Part shown: positions 31,561-44,489 of the stretch, one piece after another | Layout of the letters: each line of letters begins with the position of its first letter | Position numbering within the stretch: the first letter of the stretch is position 1 | Origin: Heloderma charlesbogerti | Taxonomy: Eukaryota > Chordata > Lepidosauria > Squamata > Helodermatidae | Direction: 5' to 3' | DNA: 64,000 nucleotides | Assembly: GCA_026122225.1 (NCBI GenBank) | Contig: JANEZZ010002355.1 | Location: forward strand, 1,176,450 to 1,240,449 | The notes under the pieces: generated by a model | The model's database searches: none | What the model saw: only the letters and a program-made list of their open reading frames with translations | What the model was told of the DNA's origin: nothing | Translations under genes and position numbers: made by a program

Positions 31561-33979
31561 CTAAGGTAAAATGAACAGGATATATAATTAAAATCTGAAA
31601 AGAAAAGAGGGGTTAGTAGCCTTTTCAGCATTGCCACTGCAATTGTTAGAGGGACGCAAGTTCGCTGTAGAAACTTAGACAATAGCCATAGACTGAACAT
31701 TAACTCGACTTTCTGCTTTATGCAGTTCATATGCCCGTGGTGTAATGTGGTCACATGAGGTTTTCACCTTTGCATACCTAAAAAACACAAGCCTCAGTCC
31801 TTAGTACCGAATTGCCCAAAAGCAAGCCCTGCTGAATTTAGCTGAAGTGGCATCATTCTCAGCCAATGTGCTCAAGACAACAGCTAAAGTCCAAATGACC
31901 TTATTCTCACCATTGCAACTTAAAATTCTACAACAGTAATGCTGGGATGTGGGCTTGTTTTTAAGCTCAGCCTTCCTATCTGCTGAAGCTATGAAGAGGC
32001 AAGACAGTTTTAAGCATGAAACCTATGATCTATAGATTTAGAGTGTGGGAACAAGCCAACCTAAAGAAAATGAATGTACTCCATGGCAGAAAGCTATCTT
32101 GCAAAACATCAAACAAAAATTTGAACTATACCTGATCACTTCATTCACATACCTCCACATGCTCATTCCCTTACACACTTGATACTGACGCCTTCTTCCG
32201 TGACCCTGGATTGTGGCCAAACTTATGTCTCGCATGACCTTCCTAAATGACACCTGAGTGGGCCTGCTTCCCAGATTCTGCCTAGCTTCTCCTTCTGGCC
32301 CTTTCTAGTGTTCCTTTGTAACTCAGAGTCCAATCTCAGTAAGATTGTATCCCCAGGCTGCTAACATTGACAGCATGAGCATTTCCTTGTCCAGTTAATC
32401 TTGCTACCCATTCTACATAAACAGCTTCTCAATCACAAGATTGGATGGACTTCAAACACAAATTCAGGGCAAAATCCTGGAGTTGCAAAATCAGCATCCT
32501 GACACTTCAACCAGCTTAATTCCAGAGACTTCAATGGGACCAAGCTCATTCAAGTGCAAGTACATCAGCATTATGAATTTTAATGAGGGCTCTTAAATCC
32601 ATGATGTAGCAAGGGCTACTCAACCCATTCTAAATGAGAAATATATGCCCTTTGTTGAATAGCACCACACCACAATTCCTCTTTTGGTAAGTAAGCTGGT
32701 ACTAGTAATAGCATTCATATAGCACTTCAGAGTTTTCAAAAGCACATGGTATCTTGGGAACACCCACACTTGCTATGCAAGTCAACATATTTTGCTTCCC
32801 TTCCCAGTAATTTGGGCAAAGGGGAATTAAGCAAGCCTACTTCTTTGTTTTAGTAGCAATGTACCTCCATGGGGTGGGGGGGACCCAGTAAGTTTACTCA
32901 CTCTCTTATAGGCCCCAAACCAGTGTTGTGTCTCATGAATACTGGCTTACCCAGGGAGAAACAGTTCTTTCAAGGGGCCTGATCACAGTCAAGACCCAAA
33001 GAGAAATGCTGATCAACTGGAATTACGAAACATCAGTTTGGATGACAACACCTAAACTGGCTCCCTTAAAAAACAAAACCCATCCCTATTCATCACAACT
33101 TCCAAAATGTATACAGTATTAAAATAGAAGTATATACATCAAGAAAAGATAGGTACCTCTTACAACATTCTACCCGGCTGCCTCAGAGAACAAACTTAGA
33201 TTGAGAGGCTTTCTCCATTGGCTCAGCTGGCATAAATTGTTATTTCAGTTCTCCCTTCCCAGAACAGTCTTGCAATAGCCATGGTACCTGAATTATACTT
33301 ATTTTCCCCCTCCACCCCTACTAGTCTTATTAGATTGTAAGCCATTATTCTAAACCGTGAACTGCCTCGAGCGCATTAGCAGAACATGGAGCAAGTACTT
33401 ATGCGCAAAAATACTTATCCCATCTCATCAAGTTAACTTTAGTCAGAAAGGTACAAGATATTCTTTAAAATTATTATTATAGTAAAGCCAACTCTTGTTC
33501 TAAGGAACAATTGTGAACGTGGCACAAGATGTTTTGCTACCCTACTATACCCAAGGGACGATCTTTTAAGCAAAGGGACCAGGATTTCAATGGTTTGTTT
33601 TGAAAGAAAAAGAACTACTCCAATTGTAATGAAAAGATACTTCTCTTTGGGAAGGAATTACTCTGCTGTTTCATCTTTGCTATACTTGTCAAGATATTTT
33701 ATCAGTTGTAACACTTCTTGACCTTTGCATCTAGTTATGAATATTTCATTCCCACCACATCCAAAGACTGAAGTACATAATTAGGTGCACTAAAAAATGC
33801 TCTATACATCCATAAGTGCACAGAATAAAAGTTATTTAGATCATATCTAAAGAAACTCATAACAGTCTTAGAAAACTGTATTTTGGAAGACCATTAATTA
33901 AAGTTATATCCCACCCTTCCTCCGTGGAAATTAAGATTGACATGGATAACCTCCCAATAATGCTTTGATAGGTTAATGC

Positions 33980-34085
33980 AGCTTTCTCCGACTTGGTACC
34001 CTCTGGATTATTGGACTACAGTTCCCATCATCCTCCAGCCAGCATGGCCATAAATCTGGAGGACACCAGGTTGTGGAAGGCTGGG
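33980..34085. repeat. Foldback MITE, family 1
   Basis: The arms are TTTCTCCGACTTGGTACCCT and GGACACCAGGTTGTGGAAGG. Confidence 0.82.
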
Positions 34086-34192
34086 TTAATGGAACAAGAA
34101 ATTAGAAGACCTCAGCAGTAAGTAAGAAACTGTTTATTATGAAGGAATATTGTAAGCACATCATGTTTTTAGATAAAACTCTTTTTCAGCAG

Positions 34193-34793
34193 TGTCAGGA
34201 TTGAGCCCAGCATCTTGAGAGGCCTCTCAAGAGGCCATGGCAACAGAATCAGAGTCAGATGAGAAAAAGTGTGAAGTGGTAGGGCAGGGACCACAGCTTC
34301 AGGGAGACAGAAAAGAATCTGTCCAGGTGCAGGCTAATCAGTTGGATCAAAGCCCGACCACAACCTCTCCATCTGTGGGAACACAGCAACTCATGGCAGG
34401 GCGGGAGGAGGTGGGTGTGACAGATGCAAGGATCAGACGTTGGGTCAAGTGGGCGGAGCAGCTTTGGGATGTAAGATGTTCTACAAGGTTGGCCCACCAC
34501 AAGAGGTCTCTAGGGGAAGACCCTCCCTGAGGGCAGGACTTGAAAAGCCTCTCAGGTTCTGCAGGTGCCAGATGTGCATCAACCTCTCTCCTAACAGTAG
34601 TGCATCTGTTAAAGGGATCTTCAGGTAGTCTATTTAGTACTCTGTCAGCTTAATCAGGGATGTTGCTGTAGGAAAACAAAGTCTGTAACCTGAACTGCTG
34701 TTGGACTGATTGATTAGCCTAATAAAGGCTACTTATAGGAGATCGACTTCTTAGTTTGACTACAAACACGCCAGAATAGCTCTGCACTTGACA
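34193..34793 (+). mobile_element. Solo LTR, related to the 23.2-kb copy
   Basis: It begins TGTCAGGATTGAGC and ends TGCACTTGACA, with AATAAAGG near 34720 as a poly(A) signal. It shares GATCAGACGTTGGGTCA with the first LTR. Flanking duplication is not clear. Confidence 0.75.
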
Positions 34794-35823
34794 AGAGGCA
34801 ACTCATTTTATTCAATTATTAAAACATAATACTGCTTTGTACCATCTCCCTGACCCAGGATTACTTGACAGGTTCCACAGAGGTGCTGAGAGAGGAGCAC
34901 AAATTATTGGTGCTTCCCAGCCCTGCTGGCAGGTCCCTTAAGCACACATTCTAATAAAGAGATGTGGTATCTCCTGATGGAAGGACAGACCATTCATCTC
35001 TTTGCAGGGAACATGTATATCCTTCACCTCCAATTTCACATGTGACTTCAACATAGAAAGAATGGGGAAGGGGGGGGAATAGAGAGACATGAAATACATT
35101 CATACATTCTCATGCTACAGCACCTACCACCATTGTGGAAAAGTCCACCACTCAAATTATTTCCTGTGCATAACCACACCTTATAACAAAAACTCCACCC
35201 CACCCAGTATGGAAGATTCTTTTTTTGCCATGAAATTTTATTTTGAAACAAGGTTAACAAAATAAAAGCAAAAAATGCAAGTTCTACAACATATGTAAGG
35301 AGTGTGTGCAGGTGTATGCCATTTTGTGTGTTGGTGCGTAGTAATCAGAAAAAATATAGGCAACTGTATTTTGTTGGAACTTTATCAAAACTTTGAAGTG
35401 CCTCAGCATAGGAAATGAAAGGAAACCATGGTGTCATAATATCATTCTTCACATTAGAATTCCTTGTTTGTTGCACTCACCGAGTAAGTTTATACATACT
35501 CATAGTCTACCAAATTTTATTAAACCACTGATCTTTAGTTGGTTGCTTTGGTGACTTCCAGTTACAAGCTATACATAACTTTGCAGCTGTATACAATTGC
35601 CTACAAAGGTCTTTATGAAGGAATCCAGGAATTTATGCAGGAATTTTATGTGTATGTATAAAATTATTTTGTACCCAACAAAACAAGAAAGACAAGATCC
35701 CCATTAGAATTCAACAAAAACACACAAGGTGCAAGGAACCGTCCAAGAACCACAATTTACCAATATACATTGTATGAAAACAGTAATATCTATAATAACT
35801 TGAGGACATGTATTTAAACAATT

Positions 35824-35963
35824 AAGGGTGCAATCCTATGCATGTCTAGACAGAAAAAAAAAGTCCTACAACTCCCAGTATTCCCAGCCAGCATGGCTGG
35901 CTGGACAACGCTGGGAATTGTAGGACTTTTATTCAGTGTAAACATGTGTAGGATTGTGCCCTA
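35824..35963. repeat. Foldback MITE, family 2
   Basis: GGGTGCAATCCTATGCATGT pairs with ACATGTGTAGGATTGTGCCC; the core is CTACAACTCCCAGTATTCCC. Confidence 0.9.
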
Positions 35964-36235
35964 AGACACAACCATTTACATGCACCATGGGGAAGTCTAC
36001 CCTATTGTAAGGGCCAATAGTGACATGACACAGGACAGGACATCCAGTCACAGATCTTCTTTTTTAAAAACCTTTTAATAATACAAAAAAATATAAAAGG
36101 ATTTTTTATTTAAAAAACTTAAATAAAATTACTGTGTAAGTGGTACATTCTAAAAAATGTGCCATTTTAGGAAGTGTTGCAAGGCTTACTTGTTCAGGGT
36201 GGTTTGTGAATCCCAGAATTAAGCTGGGGAAACAT

Positions 36236-36345
36236 TTGCGGGGAACTGGGGCAGTATCCAATGGTAGTCCTATCCAGAGTCAGCCTGTTCACTTCAATGG
36301 ATCTACTCTGTGTAGGAGTACCATTGGATACTGCCCTTTAAGTGG
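36236..36345. repeat. Palindromic repeat (family 3-like)
   Basis: GGCAGTATCCAATGGTAGTC pairs with GTACCATTGGATACTGCCC. The centre contains CACTTCAATGGATCTACTC. Confidence 0.8.
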
Positions 36346-36460
36346 TTTCATTCTATTTTACTAAGTATTTGCCCTGAGTCTTCGTAATAGGGAGGTCTAT
36401 TATATATATATTTAGTATGACTAGCACCCAAAGGAATTTTAAACTCAAATTATATTGTTT

Positions 36461-36601
36461 TAGGGCACAATCATATGCAAGTTTAGGCAGAAAGAAGTCG
36501 AACAACTCCCAGCAGGCCTCAGGTCAGCTATGCTGGCTGGGTAATGCTGGGAGTTGTAGGATTTTTTTAATATCTAAACATGAATAGGATTGCGCCCTTA
36601 G
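36461..36601. repeat. Foldback MITE, family 2
   Basis: GGGCACAATCATATGCAAGT pairs with ACATGAATAGGATTGCGCCC. Confidence 0.88.
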
Positions 36602-36914
36602 GTGATTAAATCTACGCATGGCTTCTATAGCAAGATGCATTCCTTGCTTTTAGACAATTACAGTTCCAGATTTTGGAGGGACCCTGCTACCCATTTGCTT
36701 GCCCACTCTTTCTAGGCCCAAGCTGCATCACTGCCCAGAAGGAGAGGACAAAACAAGTGAAAGCTGCTGCTCTTTTTCCTTACTCGTGACATTGTGCTTG
36801 CATACTCAGAAAGCATATATGAATTTAAAACAATGTTAAAAAAAGAACATCTTGCTGTCTGATTGTCAAGAGCACCTTTTAGACAACTAAAAGTTTTTAA
36901 AATTAATCTGCGTA

Positions 36915-37108
36915 ATTGTTTATTAATCCTATACATGTCTCTTCTAAAGGAAGCTCCAGTGAATTCAATGGGACTTCTGTGTTGACATGTGTATGATTGC
37001 ACTGTTAGGCTGAAACCCTATACAGAGTTATTTTGGAGTAAGTCCCCCTGAGTTCAATGGAGCTTACTCCCAAGTAAGTGGGTACAGGATTACAGCGCAT
37101 TGCATCCC
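36915..37108. repeat. Palindromic repeats, family 3 (two adjacent copies)
   Basis: 36925-36999 carries GAATTCAATGGGACTTC with CCTATACATG and CATGTGTATGATTGCAC arms. 37008-37108 has CTGAAACCCTATACAGAG and the AGTAAGTCCCCCTGAGTTCA / AATGGAGCTTACTCC pair. Similar scraps are at 5728-5808, 32515-32570, 58555-58625 and 58733-58800. Confidence 0.75.
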
Positions 37109-38023
37109 TAATTTTTAGCTAACTAAATTCTACAATATTGGGCCTGAAGTTTAGCCTCACTGCAGTTTTGAAAGGAAGCTGTCTTTCCTTGGCAGTTCAA
37201 CAACAATAAATTGGCTGTACAATTAAGTTGGGTACAAATTTCACTAAGGTGAACAAGAGGAGCTGGTGAGAGGAATAAGAATATCGGATCTGTAAACAAG
37301 ACAGGGATTTCTTACCATGCTGGCATTAGGAATTATTAGGCTTTAAGGCTTGTTATTTTCCATGAGTTTTAGAAAGCAAGCTCAGCTAACTTGCCCAAGG
37401 CGAGAAGAAGCAGACATACTATAACCAATTCGTCTTTTCTAATTCCCAGTTAAGTGCCAGAAGAACAGGCAGCTTCTCCATTTGTATCTACCCTCTCCCC
37501 CCTGGTTTTAGTCACATCATTAATGGCAAAAATGTGCATGCCAATTTTTAAAAGGCAAAGGGTATCCAAATTAAAATGAAAGAGGCAATTGCCTAGCAAC
37601 ATCCAAGCATGTAAGGAATTGAAAACTTTCCCAGGGGGAAAGCAAGTAAACTTTGAAACTGTGTCAAAAGAAGAATAAAACCAGCCAGCCATTGTTTTAA
37701 GAGAACTTTTAAAGATGCAGATAACCAATAATCAATGCCCTTTGCCCAAACTTCACAGCATCCCTCAATTTATATCAGGTTTTCTTTCTGTTATGTTTCT
37801 TTTTAAAAAGAAATCAAAAATATGCACTATAAACCAGATAATATCAAATGTCCTGGAAACAAAATAAGAATTGCACGAGAATTCATGCCCAGGGTGGCCA
37901 CGCCTCAAACTAGTCACACACACACACAGCCTGGCACTCAAACCTATTCATGTAGAACAGATGTATGTTTAAAGGCCTAGGGACTGGTCCCTGCCTCATA
38001 TCTACCAGTCTCCTCCCTTCCTG

Positions 38024-38524
38024 ATAAGAACATAAGAAGAGTCATTCTGGATCAGACCAAGGGCCCATCCAGCATTCTGTTCACACAGTGGCCAATCAGC
38101 TGCCCACAGGAAATCCACATGTAGGACATGAGTGCAACAGCACCCTCCCACCCATGTTCCCCAGCAACTGGTGTATGTAGGCATACCGCCTCTGTTACTG
38201 GACGGAGCACAGAGGCATCAGGACTAGTAGCCACTGATAGCCTTCTTCTCCAGGAATCTGTCTAACCCTCTTTTAAAGCCATTCACATTGGTGGCCATCA
38301 CTACATCTCGTGGCAGTGAATTCCATAGTTTAACTATATGCTGTGTGAAGAAGTACTTCCTTTTATCTGCCCTGAATCTCCCATCAATTAGCTTCATGGG
38401 ATGACACAGGTTCTAGTATTATGAGAGAGGGAGAAAAATGTCTCCCTATCCGCTTTCTCTACTCTATGCATAACTTTGTACACCTCTATCATGTCTCCCC
38501 TTACTCACCAAACCTACAGCTTCA
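38024..38524 (-). mobile_element. CR1 LINE 3' end, longer copy
   Basis: Reverse-oriented CR1: AAGAACATAAGAAGAGTC at the left, GGATCAGACCAAGGGCCCAT, CAGCAACTGGTG, TCACTACATCTCGTGGCAGT, and a 5'-ward part reaching CATCATGTCTCCCCTTA-like text. Confidence 0.88.
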
Positions 38525-39296
38525 CATGCTTAAATATCGAAAAAGACAGCAGAACAGGCTATAGCAATGAAGAGAAGGCAACAGTCTCTCAGTTCTCTCC
38601 ATGCAATATCAGGCAAGTCTGGCACAAGGGGCAGCAAGAAGAAAATCCTGAACACAGAGTCACTCTTCACTAGCACCAGCCAGAAATGAGAGGTTTTCGA
38701 AACCTGAAACATCTTCTGCAAAGGCACTGTCGAGCAATACAGTGATTAGAAGACAACATTTGGAACCTTATGAAATTTGTAGGTAGCTGTATTGGTCCAT
38801 TAGAAAAGATCCTAAACCCACAACAGGTTAATACCCTTATTAAGACCTACAAAAATGCCACATATTAGCAAGTTTTCCGAAACACATATTTTAGTCCTGC
38901 CACCACCACTTGCTGTTTCTCTTAACATTCACCCTAAAGAAGAGTTCTGGAGAACTCAAAAAATTGATCAATGAATTTCCCTAACATTTGGTTGGTAATA
39001 AGTGCATTACATTTACTGCGGCATATGAAATCTTAAGACTAGGTCAGGCAGCATTTAGTTCTAACAGAACTAAATGTGGTTATTGCTTGATCCCTGCAAG
39101 TATTCTAGGGACTCTTCCTTACCCTGCCTGTCCCGAGCAGTCAACAGGGATGACATAGGATGTTCAAAACATCCTAGCTGCTCAGAGTGAAAAAGCATCA
39201 ACAACGGAATATTGGCAAAGGGTAGGGAATAAATAGATCAAGCTGTGAAGGGAGATAGATGAAAAATGGCAGGCAACAAGGAAGCAAAATAGAAAC

Positions 39297-39436
39297 ATGG
39301 GTGGGAGGGTGCTGTTGTGTTCGTGTCCTGCTTGTGGCTTCCTGGTTGACAGCTGGTTGGCCACTGCGTGAACAGAATGCTGGACTAGATGGACCCTTGG
39401 TCTGATCCAGCATGGTTCTTCTTATGTTCTTAAAAC
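39297..39436 (+). mobile_element. CR1 LINE 3' end
   Basis: This short plus-strand copy has GAGGGTGCTGTTGTGTTCG, ATGCTGGACTAGATGGACC and CATGGTTCTTCTTATGTTCT. Confidence 0.85.
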
Positions 39437-40167
39437 AGATGCAAGAGTTGCAAGAGGGGCAGGAATAACTAAGAAACAGGACAGCTAATGGAAAAGTAAC
39501 AGTAAACAAATGGTTTAAGCACCAAGACTTCTTGAAAGGGTGGGCAAGAGGCATGAAGCTGAAGAGAAGAAAGTCTCTGCATGCCAAGGGAAGCTTTCTA
39601 TATGACATTTGGATAGAAATAGTTCTGTGAAAGATAAAGGTGTGTTGGGATCTCTCAATAGGGATTCATGAAGGAAAGTCAGACTTTAAGAACCTGTAAG
39701 GGGTGATCCAATCCTAAAAAGAAGGACACAAGACTAGGGATATAAGCAACTGCAAGTCATTTGCTCCAGAGAGGCAGTTAGTCTGTGATTCCTGAGATAT
39801 TTGTTTTCATCCCGACAAATCCAAAACCACCCATGGGATGAGGTGTGGCTGCCGAAACTATCTGAAGAATTTTCAGGTACAAGTACAAGGTACAAGTCAT
39901 GTGAAGAAATTCAGTTGGTGCAAATGGATCAGAGTAATATGTGAAAGGATTAACAGACAGCCAAAGAAGATGCAGCAAAACATTACAGTAGTGGACAACT
40001 GTCTGTGGAACTTTTTCTTATTGGAAATAATGACAATAGCAACTGAGGTTTGAGTGTGTGGATAAGTAACAAGGGGATATACGGGTAATACAGGACAGTT
40101 GGGACATACATTCTAAGGGCTCTCTGTCACAAAACATTCAGAGACTGGGATTAAAACCAGAGGGAAC

Positions 40168-41143
40168 TAGGGTTGGCGGAGAATTTCTCCCTGAAACTTC
40201 GGGGGGCCGAGCACCAACGTGTTCAGCCCCCCGAACAGGTTTCGGGGAGAAATCCTCCGAACCCCCCCCCGCACACCCCCCCGGGACGGGACTTACCTTC
40301 GCCGAATGTCCCTCCCGGCGGCGGGTCCGACCGGCGGTTCGGCAGGTGTTCGAGCGGGGTGGGAGTGGCAGCCGGTCTTTTGACCGGCTGCCGCCGCTGC
40401 CATTGCAATCAAAGAAAAAAAAAAAAAGCCCCCTGATAGGCTACGTGACGATTCATGTAGCCTATCACGGCTAGATTTGCAAAGTCAGCCGTGATAGGCT
40501 ACATTAATCGTCACGTAGCCTATCACGGGTGACTTTAAAAAAAAAAAAGTGTGTACGGATAATGGCGGCCCCCATAGGGAGCCGCCATTCCCGTTCCTTA
40601 TTTGGTCGCTGTAGTTTATGTAAAGATTTACGTAGACTACAGCGAAAATAAGGGCAACGCTATTTGCGTTGCCCTTATTTTCGCCGTAGTCTACGTAAAC
40701 ATTTACGTAGACTACAGGGACCAAATAAGGAACGCGAATGGCGGCTCCCTATGGGGGCCGCCATTAGCTGTACGAGCTTTTTTTTTTTTTTTTAAGTCAC
40801 CCGTGATAGGCTACGTGACGATTAATGTAGCCTATCACGGCTGACTTTGCAAATCTAGCCGTGATAGGCTATGTTAATCGTTACGTAGCCTATCACAGGG
40901 GCATTTTGTTTTTACTTTTCTTGTAATGGCAGCGGTGGCGGCAGCCGGTCGAAAGACCGGCCGCCGCCCCCCCCCGACGAAGACCTGCCGAACCGCCGCC
41001 GGGACCCGCCGCCGGGAGGGACATTTGTGAAAGGTAAGTCCCATCCCGGGGGGGCGAATTTCTCCCCGAACAACCTTCGGAGGACCGAATGCGTTGGCAC
41101 TCGGCCCCCCGATGTTTCGGGGAGAAATTCTCCCCCATCCCTA
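40168..41143. mobile_element. Hairpin-array hAT-type MITE, copy B (variant termini)
   Basis: Both ends carry the same long inverted repeat, starting TAGGGTTGGCGGAGAATTTC on the left and the RC form TAGGGATGGGGGAGAATTTC on the right. This differs from the other copies, whose two ends are unlike each other. The internal GATAGGCTACG, TAAAGATTTACGTAGAC and GCAACGC hairpins are clearly of the same family. Outward splice-donor-like AAGGTAAGT occurs at 40291-40299 (minus) and 41031-41039 (plus). No clear target duplication. Confidence 0.85.
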
Positions 41144-42049
41144 CTTCAAAGAAAATTCAGGCTATCTGCAGCCCTAAATTACTACTGTTGTTTTTCTAGC
41201 ACCGGTGTGCATGGCTCTTTATAGTGTACAAGAAGGATGGTCCATGCACCGAGAGGCATACAATCTTACATTCAAGAGAAGGAAAACAGAGGAAGGGGAG
41301 GAAAGCAGAAGCCAGAGTTACACATGTAATTGTTTCAGTTGCAGATGCTTAGGCTTCAACACACACTAAGTCACAGTAGTGCACAGGAATTAAGGGGTTG
41401 AGTTAAAGGCTTCATGGAAAAGGTGAGAAAGATGGGCTTTGAGGAGGCAAGAGAGGGAGCAATCTTGGAGGCATGTAGAACAGCTAGGGAGAAAGGGTGA
41501 AGAAAGAAGGAGCTGGCCTTCAGATGGTAGAGGGTTCTCAAACAATCCAATTCCTGATGAAAACCAATACAGCTTCAGGTGTTTCTGTGAAGCAGATGAG
41601 TGAGAAGTGTAATAATTGACTTGAAAACAGAAACTACTGTACTCAGTTGCTTTAATAGCATGCAGTTAAGAAAAATAGCACATCTGAAGAAACAGAACAG
41701 CACTCAAATCAGCAAATGACATCTGGAGAAGTTATCCATAAAAAAAAAAAAAGCATGATGATTCAGACCGGAGGTGCAAAGTATAATGGACAGCAATTGT
41801 TCAGGAGTGGAAAAAAAAGTGCAATATTTTTAAGCAGTCCACACAAAAGAGATGTGCCGTTCTTTATCCTACTTTTATTTACATAATGGACAATATATAA
41901 AGGTTTTATATATGCACACAAGTTAAGAAAGAATTTAAATTAACTGCTTCTGGGGAAAAATGCCATTTGACAAATTGCCAAGCCAGTCTTAACAGTGGCA
42001 TAGTTCATACGTCACAGCACATTGCCAAATTGCTTCTGCTGCAAGCAAA

Positions 42050-42250
42050 CACAGCTAAACAAACCTTCTGTCTGTGGTTTGGCTACCATTACAAGCGAAC
42101 CAGAACCTCTGGCTTGTCTCTCCTCCCAAAAGCCAGGGAAATAATCCAAGAACAAACCATGGGTTATTTCTCTGGCTTGTCAGTGGAGAGACAAACCAGA
42201 ATTCCTGGTATGCACCATCTTAAGGGCAAAAAGCGCAGCTGATTTTTACT
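42050..42250. repeat. Probable palindromic MITE (AAACCATGGGTT type)
   Basis: CTGGCTTGTCTCTCCTCCC and ATTTCTCTGGCTTGTCAGTG recur around AACAAACCATGGGTTATTTC; the boundaries are uncertain. Confidence 0.5.
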
Positions 42251-43232
42251 GATTTTTTTTTTGCCTGCGGGCAGGGGGGTCCTAAAGATGGCTGTTTGGC
42301 CTGCTGTGCACATTGAAGTAAAAGATGCCACTAGATGATGTCTGGCACATGCTGGGAAGCATTTTCTAGAAAATTTAGGGTGAACCAAAAGGAAGACCAC
42401 TTAGGAGATGGCTTGGGCCACAACTTCTACAGCAGGGAGCCATAAGGCAAGTAGTGTTTGCATCCAAAATGCTCTTTTAGTCATTATAGTTGTAAAGGCT
42501 AACAGCCACTGCTGGAAGCTATACCTCACACCTCATACCCTGCAGACAATTGCCTCCTACTAAATGCCCAAGTTTCAGAAAGTAACTCGTCAAGCAGCAC
42601 AATTAACTGGCATCTCAAAAAGGTTGAAAGATCTCCTACATATGTGGAATGAGCCATGTGGGGGGGGGGTTAGGTCACCAACACGTTTGTTTTTCTACTT
42701 ACTCTGTACTCAAGAGTACAATTACTGTATATCTGAAAGGGATGCATACTCAAAAAGGAGCAAAAAACCTGAGTTTCTGCCTTTAAAAAATCTTCACTCT
42801 CACAGCACCTAAAGAGCTGCAGTTACTGCGTAAAGTGAAGTGCTGGAAAAAAACTAACAAGTGTCTTTGTAATCAAGGGAACAAAGTAAATAAATAAATG
42901 AGTTATTGCAAACAAGAGGACCTTTAAATTTACTTACTTTATGCAGTGCTATAGCTTTGGAAATTTGTTCAGGTTTTCAGTAGAGAGTTACTCAGCGAGT
43001 TTAGTTGATGAGAGGATTTGGGAATGGAGGACTGGTATAAAGTTACTTAACATGTTGCATTTAAAATCAATTCCATCACCTAGCAACATGGAAGAAGCCA
43101 TAAAACAGCATGAGCAAGACAATTATTTCCTTTTCTCTTATCTGCTAAAAAGTCAGCACATACTTCAGCTAGGTGCTAGGATCTAGCTATACAGTTTTAT
43201 AACAGGGAATCCTACACATTAATTACATTCAT

Positions 43233-43319
43233 GTTGTTGTTGTTGTTCAGTCGTTCAGTCGTGTCCGACTCTTCGTGACCCCATGGACCATAGCACGCCA
43301 GGCCTTCCTGTCCTGAATG
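43233..43319 (-). mobile_element. BovB 3' end fragment with target duplication
   Basis: This is a (GTT)n tail followed by the RC of the BovB 3' terminus (TCAGTCGTGTCCGACTCTTC). It is flanked by the 12-bp direct repeat AATTACATTCAT (43221-43232 and 43320-43331). It is an extreme 5' truncation, about 85 bp. Confidence 0.9.
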
Positions 43320-43894
43320 AATTACATTCATGACAGTGGGTTAATCACCTTCTTTAGAGGCTGTTTTAACAGGTGTGTCGTTTCACCACCACCACCACCA
43401 CATTTTTCCATGCTGGAAGGCATCTCCCAATCAGCCTGCAGCATCAACATCAAAATGAAAAGACATTAAAACAGTTTTAATAATAAATGGAACATGCTAT
43501 ATGCCAAGTTATTTCTCAAATAATAGTCCTTGCCTTCTCTCCCATCCTGATCTGTACAGAAGCTAAAGAGACTGCAAGACTGAAGCATGTGAGACTTGCC
43601 AGTTTTAAGTGCTGGGCATGGGACTGCATAGTCCTCATGGATACAGCGAGGAGGTTTTTGAGCTCCTATCAAAGATAATCATTGACTAGAATATCTCCTA
43701 TCCCATATTGTACACCTATGCTTTACCGATTCCCCATTTCAAAAGTGCTATTATACCAACTGGACACACTGGCCCAGTTCGCCACTTTCTTGGCACCCTG
43801 GACAAAATGTACATAAGATGTACAGGTTTCATCTGCTTGTCCTCTAACTGGCTTCATATTTGGGCAGCCTGGAAACAAATCTGCCATCTCCACA

Positions 43895-44165
43895 GTATTG
43901 CTGTGATCAGACTAAACCAATTACCAGTTCTGGTCATTGCTGCGACCAGACTAAACCACTATCATACAAACAAGCTGCATTCAAATGGAATAAGCCAGAA
44001 TTCCAGAGAATCCCAATTTACTGTAAACAAACTGTATGCTGTTTGTTTCCACATTGCTCCTTGCTGGCACAACCAAACTATTGTCTGACTCAGGGCTCCT
44101 GGCCTGGCGCTCCAAAAGGAAATTGTGAACAAACTGTTGACTGAGAACAAACCCTAGTTTGCAAT
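43895..44165. repeat. Probable dispersed repeat with AAACCA/ACAAACTG repeats
   Basis: Repeated blocks GACCAGACTAAACCA, CAAACTGTATGCTGTTTG and GAACAAACTGTTGAC. It lies directly beside copy I of the hairpin-array family. Confidence 0.45.
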
Positions 44166-44169
44166 TCTG

Positions 44170-44489
44170 GCGTCCCCTACACCATTTGCGTCCTTGCTTT
44201 AGCCGTGATAGGCTACGTAAATATTTACGTAGCCTATCATGGGCTACCATAGGGACGCAAATGGTGTCCTCTACTCAGGATGCCATTTGCGTCCGCAGCA
44301 GCCCGGCAGCAGCCAGAGCCGCTGCCACCACCGGAGCTGAAGCCGGAGCTGCAGCCAGGTAGGCTCCATTTCGTGGGGCTTTCGCAGGGTGGTGGGGCGG
44401 GTTGCTCCGTTCCACCACAGATTCCGTTGGGCCGAATTCACTGGAATTCGGCCCCCCAGGATCCGTGGCGGAATTCTCTAACATCCTTA
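44170..44489. mobile_element. Hairpin-array hAT-type MITE, short copy I
   Basis: This is a reduced copy: one GATAGGCTACG hairpin (about 44203-44240), one GCAAATGG hairpin, a GC-rich block, an outward CAGGTAGGC (44356-44364), and the terminal GAATTCACTGGAATTC hairpin, ending at 44489 with ACATCCTTA. The left boundary is approximate. Confidence 0.75.

Noticed and set aside
43708..44144. Overlapping frames of 94-126 codons
   Set aside because: They fall mostly in a dispersed repeat with AAACCA and ACAAACTG words.
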